Shown here: positions 9,181 to 17,311 of the stretch, one piece after another
How the letters are laid out: each line of letters opens with the position of its first letter
Numbering within the stretch: position 1 is the stretch's first letter
NCBI GenBank assembly: GCA_023430975.1
Contig: JAEYYB010000066.1
Coordinates: 1-28,318 of the forward strand
Reading direction: 5' to 3'
From: Bacillota bacterium
GTDB taxonomy: Bacteria; Bacillota; Clostridia; Acetivibrionales; DSM-2933
Length of the DNA: 28,318 nucleotides
Position numbers and translations under genes: made by a program
Notes under the pieces: generated by a model
Databases searched by the model: none
What the model saw: the letters and a program-made list of their open reading frames with translations, nothing else
What the model was told of the DNA's origin: nothing

Positions 9181-12100
9181 ATGAAATCCTATAAAAGAAT
9201 TTTAAGTCTGATAGTTATTATTGTTATTCTTGCCACGATAAATCCTTATTATTACAAGGTGACTTATGCTGCAAATTCAGACATATCTCCCCAGCAAGCA
9301 CCGGAAAAGCTGAGGGTTGAAGCAATAAACACTGAAGAGCCTCCAATAGGATATAATGAGTTTGATGGGTATTATGTAGACTTGAAATGGGATCAGGTAG
9401 TATTTCCGGATGATTCAATTTCAGGATATATAAATGTTAACCTGCAGGAGGTAGGCAAACCATATAAACCTGCTACAACAATAGAGCTTAGGGAAAGAGA
9501 CATTCCGGGAGGGACTAAACAGATAAGGCTTAAGAATCTTAAGTCAGGAACAATTTATTATGCTACCCTGACTGCCTACCATACTCATACAAATGGAAGC
9601 ACGACCTATAACAGTGCTTTATCCGTTGAGTCCAACAAAGTAAAATTTATGACAGATATGAATCTTATAGGTTCATCATATGGAGTAAATCAGATTAAGA
9701 TTGAATGGGATGATGTATGGAATGTGGGAAAGAGAATTGACTATAAGCTCTATGTGTCGGAGACTTCCGAGTTTAATAACGTTCAACCCATCTATATAGG
9801 AGAAGGACAAATAGAACCGTTAGGCCCCATAAAAGTAAATAAGACTTCCGGTAGGCTGGAATATATACATACAGTAAATGACCCAGGCAGGGTTTACTAT
9901 ATAAAAATTGCTTCTGATATTGTGGAGGCTAACCTTAAAAGGAACAATGAATCCGATGTAATAATGGTAAGCAGCTTTATAATAGCCAAAACCAGCAAGA
10001 TATCTGAAACAGAAGAAGGCAGCATCTGGAGGTTTGACTGGAGTTCTGTTGTCACCGGCTTAAGCAGCACTGATATCGAAATTTCCTATCAGATATTTAG
10101 AGGTAATTTGGAGAATAGCGATGTTCCGCAGTATATGGCATCTGTTGATGATACAAACTTTTTTATTACCATGCCTCCTGGAGAGAATAAATATTACTAT
10201 ACAATAATTGCAAGCATAACCAAAAATGGTCAGGATGTATATCCTGGAATAAGGATTAAATCCGACAAAATTTTGTTAAATGAGCAAGACATAATAACTA
10301 CTCCCGCAGTACCTGACATTATAGATCTTTTTGAAAGGGTTGCGGGTGATACCATAATCAGCTATGAGGATGAGCTTAAGCCAAATAGTGCTACTGTTCT
10401 TTGGAGAGTGCCCAAGAAAGGCGATGGAAGTATAGATACCGATCTTACATATGATATTTGGCTTATTGATAATCCAAACCTCCTGGACAATCCTCCAGAA
10501 GGAAACAGGCTTGAACGAGACTTTAAGCCTTCATCGGGAGATTTTATTATTGACGGAACTGAGATAAAGGGTTATAAGTACACTGCTTCAAACCTTACTG
10601 CAAACTCTACATACTATTTCAAAATAATTGCCAAAAAAAGTTTGGTAGACTTTGTTGATGGAAAGCTTCAAAGTGTAGTAAGAAAATCCGATCCTGCAGT
10701 AAAAGTAATAATTACCCCATCGGAAGGCCCCATAGATCAACCTCTAATTCCAGCAAGGCCCCCGTTCAGCATTAAAAAGTTGGCAGAAGGCCAGTTTGAT
10801 GTTACTGCAACAACTGCAACAATAAGGCTCAAAAACAAATGGTATGAAAAATTTAATGATGAAACTGGAAAATGGGAGTATATAAAGACAGAAAAGTTAA
10901 GTCAGGATGATGTTCCGGATTATATACCCACACCTGAAACATTAGATGGCAAAAACTACCGTGTTATAGAGTATGATTCAGGTGTTACAATAGATGTAGG
11001 GTGTGTTGAATACATTGAAGGAATGTCATATAATGACATTGACAATATACCTGCCAACAAGATAATCGAGTTTCCGGTTACTGCTAATGATGCAGCAGAG
11101 AATGGCAGTTTAAACCCTGATGGGAAAAAGCATAATGTTGACATCACATTGACAAACCTTATTCCAAATACTACTTACATAATATGGGTAAGGGCTGCAA
11201 GAAGGAGTGTAAGTCTCATTTCAGGTCCATCGGACCCTATAGTCATAACAACGAACCCTGATGTTGTACCACCTATAGTTAAGCCTACAGTGCCTATTTT
11301 TAATTATGGACTTGCAGGAGATACTTTTGTGGATCTGGGTTGGAATTTTAATAATAATTACAAATATACTCTAAAATACGCTACTGTAGAGAATATAAAT
11401 TCGACTATAGGAACCGTGCAAATTAGCCCTGAGGACTTTGCCAATGCCAATTATTACAGGATAAAAAACCTTTTGCAGGATACGATATATTTTTTCTGGG
11501 TTCAGGCTGAAACAATCACAGGAGGCTCTAAATCGGAATGGAGCGATTCATACATTCTAAAGACTCTGCCCTTAAACCCTCCAGAAACTCCTGCAGGTTT
11601 TGGTGTAAAAAACAGCGATGATGCTATCACAAAAAACAGCATTACATTTGAATGGATTATGGCTGAAGGTATGGAGTACAAGCTTGAGGTGGCATCAGAT
11701 GTTGATTACAAGAATATGACTGAATATGCATGTAGAAGTGTGTCAGAGTTTAAAGTTGAGGGCCTCAAATCCAATTTCAGGTACTATGCCAGATTATATG
11801 CATATGACCCCAAAAAACAGGCCTATTCCGCACCAACACAAAGCATAACTGTAAGGACTGGAAGAAGTGATGATGACTATGATTCAGATCAGGACATTGA
11901 AAATATACTGACAGGAGAATTCGTAGTTGTTGATCCCTATATCATCAACAATATTTGGAATATTAGTATTACCGGGTCAAATGCCGATAGATTTATTGAG
12001 CACATGCAGACTGACAAAGTAATTGACTATAAAATAGATTTAACCAATCCTCCTGCTAAAGCAAACAATATTAAGATAACAATCGGAAGAAAAGTTTTGG

Positions 12101-13083
12101 ATGCTATGGCAGTTCTAAAAGAAAATGTGATTATTGCGGCAGACAGTGAAACTGATGGAATACTGCAGTTTATATTTGGAAATGATATGCTTGCCGAAAA
12201 CACAAGAATGTCTCTATCTAAGAAAGTGGGAGAATTTAATTACGAACTGAGCATCGCATTTCCTGGAATAAATGAGAAGGAAGAAAGCTCCAACCTGGAG
12301 TTTAAGACAAGCGATGTAGTTGTTGGCTTGACAGCTAATGGCAAGGGTGGCCTGTCTAAAGTACAAAAGTTTGATCAGCCAATGAAAATCCTTTTTCCAT
12401 ATACAGATCAAAGCTGGTACAGGGAAGGCAAGACAAGCGGATATGGGCTAGAAAGTGGCAGTATTAAATGGGAAAAACTTAAAACAAGTGCTGTATTTGA
12501 TGAGAATGCGGGAAAAGGGTTTGTAAAGGTTAATGCTGAAAAGCCAGGCAATATTGCTGTTGCAGAACCTGCACACAGCTATTATAATGATATATCAGGC
12601 CATTGGGCAGAAAGTTCGATCAATAATGTAGCTTCCAAATTTAACTTGAAAAGCATAGAGGGCGGTTCGTTCAATCCTGATAAGAATATGAGCCTGGGAG
12701 AGGCTGTAAAGCTTATGTTGGATGTAATGGACGTTAATTATGGCAATGATTACATGACAAAAGCATCTAGAGCTAAGGTTATTACTGAAAGTGAGATTGG
12801 AAACCAGGGAAATAACTGCACAAGGGAAAAGGCGATTTCGATGATATGCAGGCTTTATGAGATAAAAACAGGTAAATCCGGTAAAGCATCAAGTACAGGT
12901 AATACAGGATTTAAAGATATAGCTGCTGTATCGGAAAAGTATGCTAAAGAAGTTAATTTTGCGATACAAAACGGTATTGTTGAGAAAAGGGATACCGATT
13001 ACCTCAATCCATCAGGTGCTGTTACCCGAGGTGAGGAAGCGGCAATGATAGAGAAGCTTCTTATTCTTATTGGAGAGCTATAG
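9181..13083 (+). CDS. Large secreted fibronectin-III / SLH surface protein (1300 aa)
   Basis: A paralogue in build of the preceding protein. Signal peptide 1-30 (cleavage near VTYA-A), about seven fn3-like units from 40 to 900, a pre-SLH region at about 918-1126 (IGRKVLDAMAVL, GNIAVAEP) and three SLH repeats at about 1135-1300. The first has YNDISGHWAESSINN and the last FKDIAAVSEKYAKEVNFA with TRGEEAAM. The start is taken as the ATG at 9181 because AGGTGAGGTG (9165-9174) lies directly before it and a proper signal peptide then begins. A GTG at 9154 in the same frame lies inside the upstream gene and lacks a site. The upstream stop overlaps this ribosome site, so translation is probably coupled. 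Likely a wall-bound adhesin or scaffold; no enzyme motif seen. Confidence 0.9.
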   Translation: MKSYKRILSLIVIIVILATINPYYYKVTYAANSDISPQQAPEKLRVEAINTEEPPIGYNEFDGYYVDLKWDQVVFPDDSISGYINVNLQEVGKPYKPATTIELRERDIPGGTKQIRLKNLKSGTIYYATLTAYHTHTNGSTTYNSALSVESNKVKFMTDMNLIGSSYGVNQIKIEWDDVWNVGKRIDYKLYVSETSEFNNVQPIYIGEGQIEPLGPIKVNKTSGRLEYIHTVNDPGRVYYIKIASDIVEANLKRNNESDVIMVSSFIIAKTSKISETEEGSIWRFDWSSVVTGLSSTDIEISYQIFRGNLENSDVPQYMASVDDTNFFITMPPGENKYYYTIIASITKNGQDVYPGIRIKSDKILLNEQDIITTPAVPDIIDLFERVAGDTIISYEDELKPNSATVLWRVPKKGDGSIDTDLTYDIWLIDNPNLLDNPPEGNRLERDFKPSSGDFIIDGTEIKGYKYTASNLTANSTYYFKIIAKKSLVDFVDGKLQSVVRKSDPAVKVIITPSEGPIDQPLIPARPPFSIKKLAEGQFDVTATTATIRLKNKWYEKFNDETGKWEYIKTEKLSQDDVPDYIPTPETLDGKNYRVIEYDSGVTIDVGCVEYIEGMSYNDIDNIPANKIIEFPVTANDAAENGSLNPDGKKHNVDITLTNLIPNTTYIIWVRAARRSVSLISGPSDPIVITTNPDVVPPIVKPTVPIFNYGLAGDTFVDLGWNFNNNYKYTLKYATVENINSTIGTVQISPEDFANANYYRIKNLLQDTIYFFWVQAETITGGSKSEWSDSYILKTLPLNPPETPAGFGVKNSDDAITKNSITFEWIMAEGMEYKLEVASDVDYKNMTEYACRSVSEFKVEGLKSNFRYYARLYAYDPKKQAYSAPTQSITVRTGRSDDDYDSDQDIENILTGEFVVVDPYIINNIWNISITGSNADRFIEHMQTDKVIDYKIDLTNPPAKANNIKITIGRKVLDAMAVLKENVIIAADSETDGILQFIFGNDMLAENTRMSLSKKVGEFNYELSIAFPGINEKEESSNLEFKTSDVVVGLTANGKGGLSKVQKFDQPMKILFPYTDQSWYREGKTSGYGLESGSIKWEKLKTSAVFDENAGKGFVKVNAEKPGNIAVAEPAHSYYNDISGHWAESSINNVASKFNLKSIEGGSFNPDKNMSLGEAVKLMLDVMDVNYGNDYMTKASRAKVITESEIGNQGNNCTREKAISMICRLYEIKTGKSGKASSTGNTGFKDIAAVSEKYAKEVNFAIQNGIVEKRDTDYLNPSGAVTRGEEAAMIEKLLILIGEL

Positions 13084-13104
13084 TGTCTTATTTGGTTTGT
13101 TATT

Positions 13105-13145
13105 ATATTAAAAGTGCTAATAATCTTACATTTGGCGGAGCAAAT
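13105..13145 (+). repeat. Family 1 palindromic repeat, half copy B
   Basis: Only the left half of a family 1 element. Its 41 bases match the left arm of copy D with one difference, then stop at GCAAAT where the loop would begin. The ribosome site (GGAGG, 13153-13157) of the 284-aa SLH gene begins 7 bases later. It fills most of the gap between the second and third SLH genes. Confidence 0.85.
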
Positions 13146-13162
13146 TTTCCCTGGAGGCATTT

Positions 13163-14017
13163 ATGAATACATTGTATAAATCTGTTAGCAGCTTATTAAT
13201 CATACTGATACTGTTAAATTTAATCCCGGCAGATATTTCTTATGCACATGGGGTTATATATGATGCCGTTCCTCTTGAAGGGAATAAATTACGAATAACA
13301 TTAAAATGGAGTGACCCTTCTGAAAAGAGGGGAATATCCATTGCATTTTATCATTTAAAGAACGGTAAAACTTTAAATATAGGCTATGAGACAAAGGATG
13401 GAGCAAAAAATACAGCATCACTGGATTACAGTCTTGCAGGAGCTATTGTTCCCATAAGGGTTGTACTTACAAATATTTCACCTGAGGCAGATTTACCGTT
13501 TAAAGATATCAAAAATACCGAGGCTGAAGAATATATAAGGCATCTTCACGACATGGGTATTTTAAATGGCAAACAGAAGGATTATTATAAACCTAAGGAT
13601 CTTGTTTCAAGGGCTGAATTTGCAGTATTGATTACCAAAGCATTGAATTTGGAAATAATTAAAACCAGTGATTATAAATACAAGGATATCTCAAAACACT
13701 GGGCAAGGGATTATATAAATACCGCAGCACTAAATGGATTCATATCAGGCTATAATGACGGTACCATGAGGCCGGACAACAATGTAACTGTTGGAGAGGC
13801 ATGCACTCTTTTATACAAGGCATTTAAACTTAAGACAAATTATAATGGAATATATGACAAGTTGAAGCAGGATAAATGGTACAGTCAATATGTAAAGAAA
13901 ATTTTTGATCTCAACATTTTATTGACAAGCGACAGCATTTATAGAAATTTTAATGAAGAAGCATTTATTAACAGAGCAAATTGTGCCATTATATTAAGCA
14001 GAGCATTATCAAGATAA
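13163..14017 (+). CDS. Small secreted SLH-domain protein (284 aa)
   Basis: Signal peptide 1-28 (cleavage after SYA), a short beta-rich N-terminal domain (29-110: LRITLKWSDPSEKRGISIAFY) and three SLH repeats filling 112-284. Landmarks are LPFKDIKNTEAEEYIRHLHD, YKDISKHWARDYINTAALNG with GYNDGTMRPDN, and a third weaker repeat. The sugar-binding TRAE-type motifs are SRAEF, TVGEA and NRANC, so the second and third are divergent. It has no fn3 array, so it is close to a bare wall anchor and may cap or organise the two larger proteins upstream (inference). ATG with GGAGG at 13153-13157. Its 3' end is part of a 28-bp repeat created by copy C of family 1. Confidence 0.9.
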   Translation: MNTLYKSVSSLLIILILLNLIPADISYAHGVIYDAVPLEGNKLRITLKWSDPSEKRGISIAFYHLKNGKTLNIGYETKDGAKNTASLDYSLAGAIVPIRVVLTNISPEADLPFKDIKNTEAEEYIRHLHDMGILNGKQKDYYKPKDLVSRAEFAVLITKALNLEIIKTSDYKYKDISKHWARDYINTAALNGFISGYNDGTMRPDNNVTVGEACTLLYKAFKLKTNYNGIYDKLKQDKWYSQYVKKIFDLNILLTSDSIYRNFNEEAFINRANCAIILSRALSR

Positions 14018-14134
14018 AAAGCATTATTAGTTTTACATTTGGCAGAGCAAATAACGAATGGTTTTGGCGGGATTTGCGATAGACAAATGTAAAAACTAAT
14101 TGCTTTTTATCAAGATAAAAAGCATTATTAGTTT
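14006..14134 (+). repeat. Family 1 palindromic repeat, copy C, with 28-bp direct repeat
   Basis: The palindrome runs from 14013 to about 14111. Its core (14035-14090) is nearly identical to copy A, but the arms are different in sequence and still complementary (GATAAAAAGC against GCTTTTTATC). Bases 14006-14033 are repeated exactly at 14107-14134, on the far side. The first repeat unit includes the last codons and stop of the 284-aa SLH gene. The right arm and the second repeat unit together form a further perfect 10-bp inverted repeat. Confidence 0.85.
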
Positions 14135-14234
14135 AAAAAAATATGTATATACCTCGTCCAATGGGGCAATAATTTAATAGAATTACGCCCGGATTAATTT
14201 CTTTTTGGCGAAATAAACGAAAAGGACTGAGGAT

Positions 14235-14993
14235 ATGAAAAAAGCAGCTTACGTGTTAATTTCTATAGTCATTCTGATCAGTATAATTCTTACCATAAGG
14301 TATTTTGAAAAATCACAGAAAGAAAACGGATCGGTAGATGTTCTTTCACAATCGTTTAATGTATCAGGTGCCCAGTTTTTAAGAAGTGAGCTTTACTTTT
14401 GGGGAAGGGTAAAAAACAACAGTATGAACAGCTTATGGTCTGTTGGTAAAAGTGTGTTAGCCAACATTGGAATAAGCGAAAGCAAAATACATATAAATAA
14501 TGAAAAAAGTTGTGATGAACAGCAAAAAATCCAGGTTTTTGACAACTTGGATCAAAATAAAAACCCGATTATAAGTCTTCAATTAGATAAAAACGGTAAT
14601 AAACCCGAAGAGAGTTTTATATCGGCTAACCTGGTAAGTCAGGAGCCAAGCCAAAGTCTCGAGGGTGTTAAACAAAAAGTATTACCGGTATTTGAGAAAT
14701 TAAAATCCAAGCCCAAAGTTACAGCATGCATTATGGGAGCATTCCAAGGAAAGAAAGAACCATACTTGCTTAATGAAATATGCAATAAAGTTTTAAAGGA
14801 GGTGAGTGCCCTAAAAGTAGAAGAGTTTAATGACGGGAAAACTGCTGGCATTAGTGCATATTCACCGTTGATTGAGGACTCTATTAATGTAAATGGTAAA
14901 GAAATAAACATAAATATAGCGACTAGATATAACGCAATAGAGGATAGGACATATTTATGGCTTGCGACACCGATAATAACGACAGAATATTGA
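14235..14993 (+). CDS. ywmB: YwmB family protein (DUF1779), membrane-anchored
   Basis: 252 aa with an N-terminal membrane segment (about 5-23) and an extracytoplasmic domain. The end, TPIITTEY, is nearly the same as the end of Bacillus subtilis YwmB, and the stretch around ACIMGAFQGK with LLNEICNKVLKEV also fits. It lies 67 bases before murA, the same order as in B. subtilis. The molecular role of the family is unknown; the constant link with murA and the surface location suggest cell-envelope work. The ATG follows AAAGGACTGAGG. No clear sigma-A promoter was seen in the 100 bases upstream, part of which is taken up by repeat copy C. Confidence 0.85.
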   Translation: MKKAAYVLISIVILISIILTIRYFEKSQKENGSVDVLSQSFNVSGAQFLRSELYFWGRVKNNSMNSLWSVGKSVLANIGISESKIHINNEKSCDEQQKIQVFDNLDQNKNPIISLQLDKNGNKPEESFISANLVSQEPSQSLEGVKQKVLPVFEKLKSKPKVTACIMGAFQGKKEPYLLNEICNKVLKEVSALKVEEFNDGKTAGISAYSPLIEDSINVNGKEININIATRYNAIEDRTYLWLATPIITTEY

Positions 14994-15060
14994 TAACAAT
15001 AAATGACCTATATCTATTAACCAAAGATAAATACAGTTAATATACGAAAGGGAGATTAAT

Positions 15061-16320
15061 GTGTCCAAATTAATAATATCATGTGGAACGCCTCTTAAGG
15101 GTGAGGTAAGAATCAGTGGTGCCAAAAATTCGGTATTGCCGATAATGGCTGCTTCTTTACTGGCTGATGGCAAGAGTGTTATTGAAGAGATTCCTTATCT
15201 AAACGATGTTAGAGTTATGGGAGAGTTGATTAATTCTTTAGGTGCTGGAGTGGAATTTTCAAACTCAAAAACTACAGTTTTAATTAATCCATCCGATATT
15301 ACAAATACTACGGCACCTTATGACTTGGTCAACAAAATGAGGGCATCATTTCTAATTATGGGACCGCTGCTTGCAAAATACGGTGCTGCAAGGATACCGT
15401 TACCGGGAGGTTGTGCTATAGGCTCAAGGCCTGTTGATCTCCACATAAAAGGTTTTTCTGCAATGGGGGCGGAAATAACTCAAGGACACGGATTTATCGA
15501 AGTTAGAGTAAATGGAAGGCTTAAGGGCAGCAAAATCTATTTGGATTTTCCAAGCGTTGGGGCAACAGAAAATATAATGATGGCAGCAGCGATAAGCGAT
15601 GGCCAGACAATAATAGAAAATGCAGCTATTGAGCCGGAAATTGTTGATTTGGCTACATACCTGGGGACAATGGGGGCAGACATTAAAGGTGCAGGTACGG
15701 ATACAATCAGGATTAATGGAGTTGACAGGCTAAAAGGTGCTAACCATACAGTGATACCTGACAGAATTGAAGCAGGAACATATATGGTAGCTGCTGCTAT
15801 AACCGGAGGAGATGTCAGGGTTGATAATGTGGTGCCTGATCACTTAAAACCAGTAACTGCAAAGCTTAGAGAGGCAGGAATAGAAGTTTCTGAAGAGCTG
15901 ACAAGTGTCCATATTAAAGCAGGGGATGATATAAGAGCAGTGGATATAAAAACTCATCCTTATCCTGGATTTCCAACAGACATGCAGGCACAGATGACAT
16001 CACTTATGAGCAAGGCTGAGGGCACAAGCATGGTGATTGAGACAATATTTGAAAACAGATTCATGCATGTTAATGAGCTTAAAAGAATGGGTGCCAACAT
16101 CAAAATAGAGGGCAGAAGTGCCATAATAGAAGGTAACCCCAACCTTTTAGGTGCTCAGGTAAAAGCTACAGACCTAAGAGCGGGAGCTGCACTTGTGTTG
16201 GCAGGTCTTGCAGCAGAGGGAATCACCGAAATTACTGACATAGAACATATTGAAAGAGGCTACGTGGACATAGAGAAAAAGCTTAAATCCCTGGGAGCAA
16301 ACATAAAAAAAGTTGATTAA
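15061..16320 (+). CDS. murA: UDP-N-acetylglucosamine 1-carboxyvinyltransferase (MurA)
   Basis: Transfers enolpyruvate from PEP to UDP-GlcNAc, the first committed step of peptidoglycan synthesis, in the cytoplasm. 419 aa, usual length. The conserved K22-N23 lies in ISGAKNSVLPIMAA, and the catalytic loop is PLPGGCAIGSRP with the nucleophile C118, so the enzyme is of the fosfomycin-sensitive Cys type. Later family motifs include GATENIMMAA, PDRIEAGTY, PYPGFPTDMQAQM and ENRFMHV. The start is GTG, chosen because GAAAGGGAG precedes it at 6 bases; an overlapping ATG two bases earlier is out of frame. It follows ywmB in a probable two-gene operon closed by a hairpin at 16377. Clostridia often carry two murA genes; which one this is cannot be told. 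Confidence 0.97.
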   Translation: MSKLIISCGTPLKGEVRISGAKNSVLPIMAASLLADGKSVIEEIPYLNDVRVMGELINSLGAGVEFSNSKTTVLINPSDITNTTAPYDLVNKMRASFLIMGPLLAKYGAARIPLPGGCAIGSRPVDLHIKGFSAMGAEITQGHGFIEVRVNGRLKGSKIYLDFPSVGATENIMMAAAISDGQTIIENAAIEPEIVDLATYLGTMGADIKGAGTDTIRINGVDRLKGANHTVIPDRIEAGTYMVAAAITGGDVRVDNVVPDHLKPVTAKLREAGIEVSEELTSVHIKAGDDIRAVDIKTHPYPGFPTDMQAQMTSLMSKAEGTSMVIETIFENRFMHVNELKRMGANIKIEGRSAIIEGNPNLLGAQVKATDLRAGAALVLAGLAAEGITEITDIEHIERGYVDIEKKLKSLGANIKKVD

Positions 16321-16376
16321 TTCTTATAATTAGAATTGAATAAAAAGAATTCAATAAAAAGAATGCAAGAATAAAC

Positions 16377-16410
16377 AAAAAGTATCTTCAATATTTGAAG
16401 GTACTTTTTT
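16377..16410 (+). terminator. Terminator of ywmB-murA
   Basis: An 11-bp stem (AGTATCTTCAA with TTGAAGGTACT, one T-G pair), a 3-base loop and six T follow the murA stop by about 57 bases. A preceding A run makes it partly bidirectional. Confidence 0.9.
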
Positions 16411-16442
16411 ATATCTTATTTCTTAATATTAAACAGCATTTT

Positions 16443-16645
16443 TATATTAAAAGTGTTAATAATCTTACATTTGGCGGAGCAAATAGCGAACGGTTTAACA
16501 TAATTAAAATCAGTATTAATCTTGCATTTGACAGAGCAAAATAACGAACGGTTTAACGTTATTTTGTGATAGACAAATAGCAAGATTAACTGATTTTAAT
16601 AGATTTGCGACAGACAAATGTAATAGATTTATCACTTTTAATATA
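16443..16645 (+). repeat. Family 1 palindromic repeat, copy D, interrupted by copy E
   Basis: The left half (16443 to about 16499) and right half (about 16601-16645) form one family 1 element. Left arm TATATTAAAAGTG pairs with CACTTTTAATATA, and the core blocks ACATTTGGCGGAGCAAAT and GATTTGCGACAGACAAATGT are both present. The halves are split in the apical loop by a second complete element, copy E. The pair lies between the convergent murA and 99-aa genes and fills most of that gap. Confidence 0.85.
16503..16600 (+). repeat. Family 1 palindromic repeat, copy E, nested in copy D
   Basis: A 98-base complete palindrome whose ends are ATTAAAATCAG and CTGATTTTAAT. The inner stem is a perfect CAAAATAACG / CGTTATTTTG, longer than in the other copies. 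The internal loop (CAGAG against TGATAGAC) is conserved. It sits exactly where the loop of copy D should be and in the same orientation. Confidence 0.85.
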
Positions 16646-16666
16646 TATAAGATTTTTTGATAAATT

Positions 16667-16966
16667 TTAAGTTGAAAACAGAAGACCATAGAATCTGTCG
16701 TTTTCTATTTTTCCAATTCCATATCCGTAACAAAATGCCTGGTGCATGCTTGAGAGTATTAGAGATGTCAAATATTCACGCTCTTCCTTATCAAGGCCCT
16801 TATCCATATTTTTCATAAAACATTTGGTTTTGTTTTGAGCAATACTGTGAATAGCTTGACTGGTTTGTACAAGATCATTCTGAAGCTTGGTTCTTCCCTG
16901 CCTTATATATGTTTTTACCGTGTTTTCAAATTCTGTATAATTGTTTATATTTTTGTTATTTGACAT
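16667..16966 (-). CDS. Hypothetical protein, 99 aa
   Basis: Not recognised. A soluble, helix-rich, lysine- and asparagine-rich protein with no signal peptide or membrane segment; the C-terminal half has aromatic residues and glycines (FCYGYGIGKIENDRFYGLL). It is judged real because the ATG is preceded by AAAAGGAGTAAAATC, a good ribosome site, and because the stop lies cleanly in the intergenic gap. It is monocistronic, convergent with murA and has the nested repeat just beyond its stop. A perfect 14-base palindrome at 17002 lies 36 bases before its start and could be an operator. Confidence 0.7.
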   Translation of the reverse strand: MSNNKNINNYTEFENTVKTYIRQGRTKLQNDLVQTSQAIHSIAQNKTKCFMKNMDKGLDKEEREYLTSLILSSMHQAFCYGYGIGKIENDRFYGLLFST

Positions 16967-17001
16967 GATTTTACTCCTTTTATATAACCAGAATTTTTGA
17001 G

Positions 17002-17015
17002 TGATAATATTATCA
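17002..17015. promoter_or_regulatory. Perfect palindrome TGATAATATTATCA, possible Fur-family operator
   Basis: The 14-base palindrome resembles the 7-1-7 Fur/PerR box (TGATAATnATTATCA) without its centre base. On the minus strand AATAAT GATAAT ATTATC also fits the older three-hexamer view of a Fur box. It is placed 36-49 bases before the 99-aa gene, a sensible operator position. AT-rich palindromes arise by chance, so this is tentative. Confidence 0.3.
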
Positions 17016-17078
17016 TTATTGCCAATATAAACAAAAATAATATATCTATCTCACATTTCCCAAATCCTAATATAAACA

Positions 17079-17127
17079 AAATGTTTTGCAATAATCATTT
17101 TACATTTTTAATTACTGCAAAACATTT
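17079..17127. repeat. Inverted repeat with perfect 12-bp arms
   Basis: AAATGTTTTGCA (17079-17090) and TGCAAAACATTT (17116-17127) are exact reverse complements around a 25-base AT-rich loop. There is no T run, so it is not a typical terminator. It lies between the htrA end and the 99-aa gene start, next to repeat family 2 copy 2, and may be a remnant of another hairpin element. Confidence 0.55.
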
Positions 17128-17137
17128 CACTTGATTC

Positions 17138-17221
17138 ATATGTTGCGAAAAGTTCATTTTTATAATGCAAATGCACACGATTCAACTACATTTGCTAATG
17201 TAAAATCCTTCCTAACATATA
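17138..17221. repeat. Dispersed palindromic repeat, family 2, copy 2
   Basis: About 84 bases matching the copy at 2050-2136 with scattered changes and a short deletion near the right end. The inner stem here is a perfect GCAAATG / CATTTGC, better than in copy 1. It lies about 90 bases downstream of the htrA stop, as copy 1 lies downstream of yacL. Confidence 0.75.
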
Positions 17222-17311
17222 TAACTCTTAATTCTTAAAGATTAAATCTCTTTTAACGGATAATAATTTTTAACTTTTGTCTTCCTCGAAATAAAAGTAG
17301 TTTATCAATTT

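Noticed and set aside
16443..16645. CRISPR-like array
   Set aside because: The repeated blocks are halves of two nested palindromes, with no regular spacing or spacers and no cas genes.
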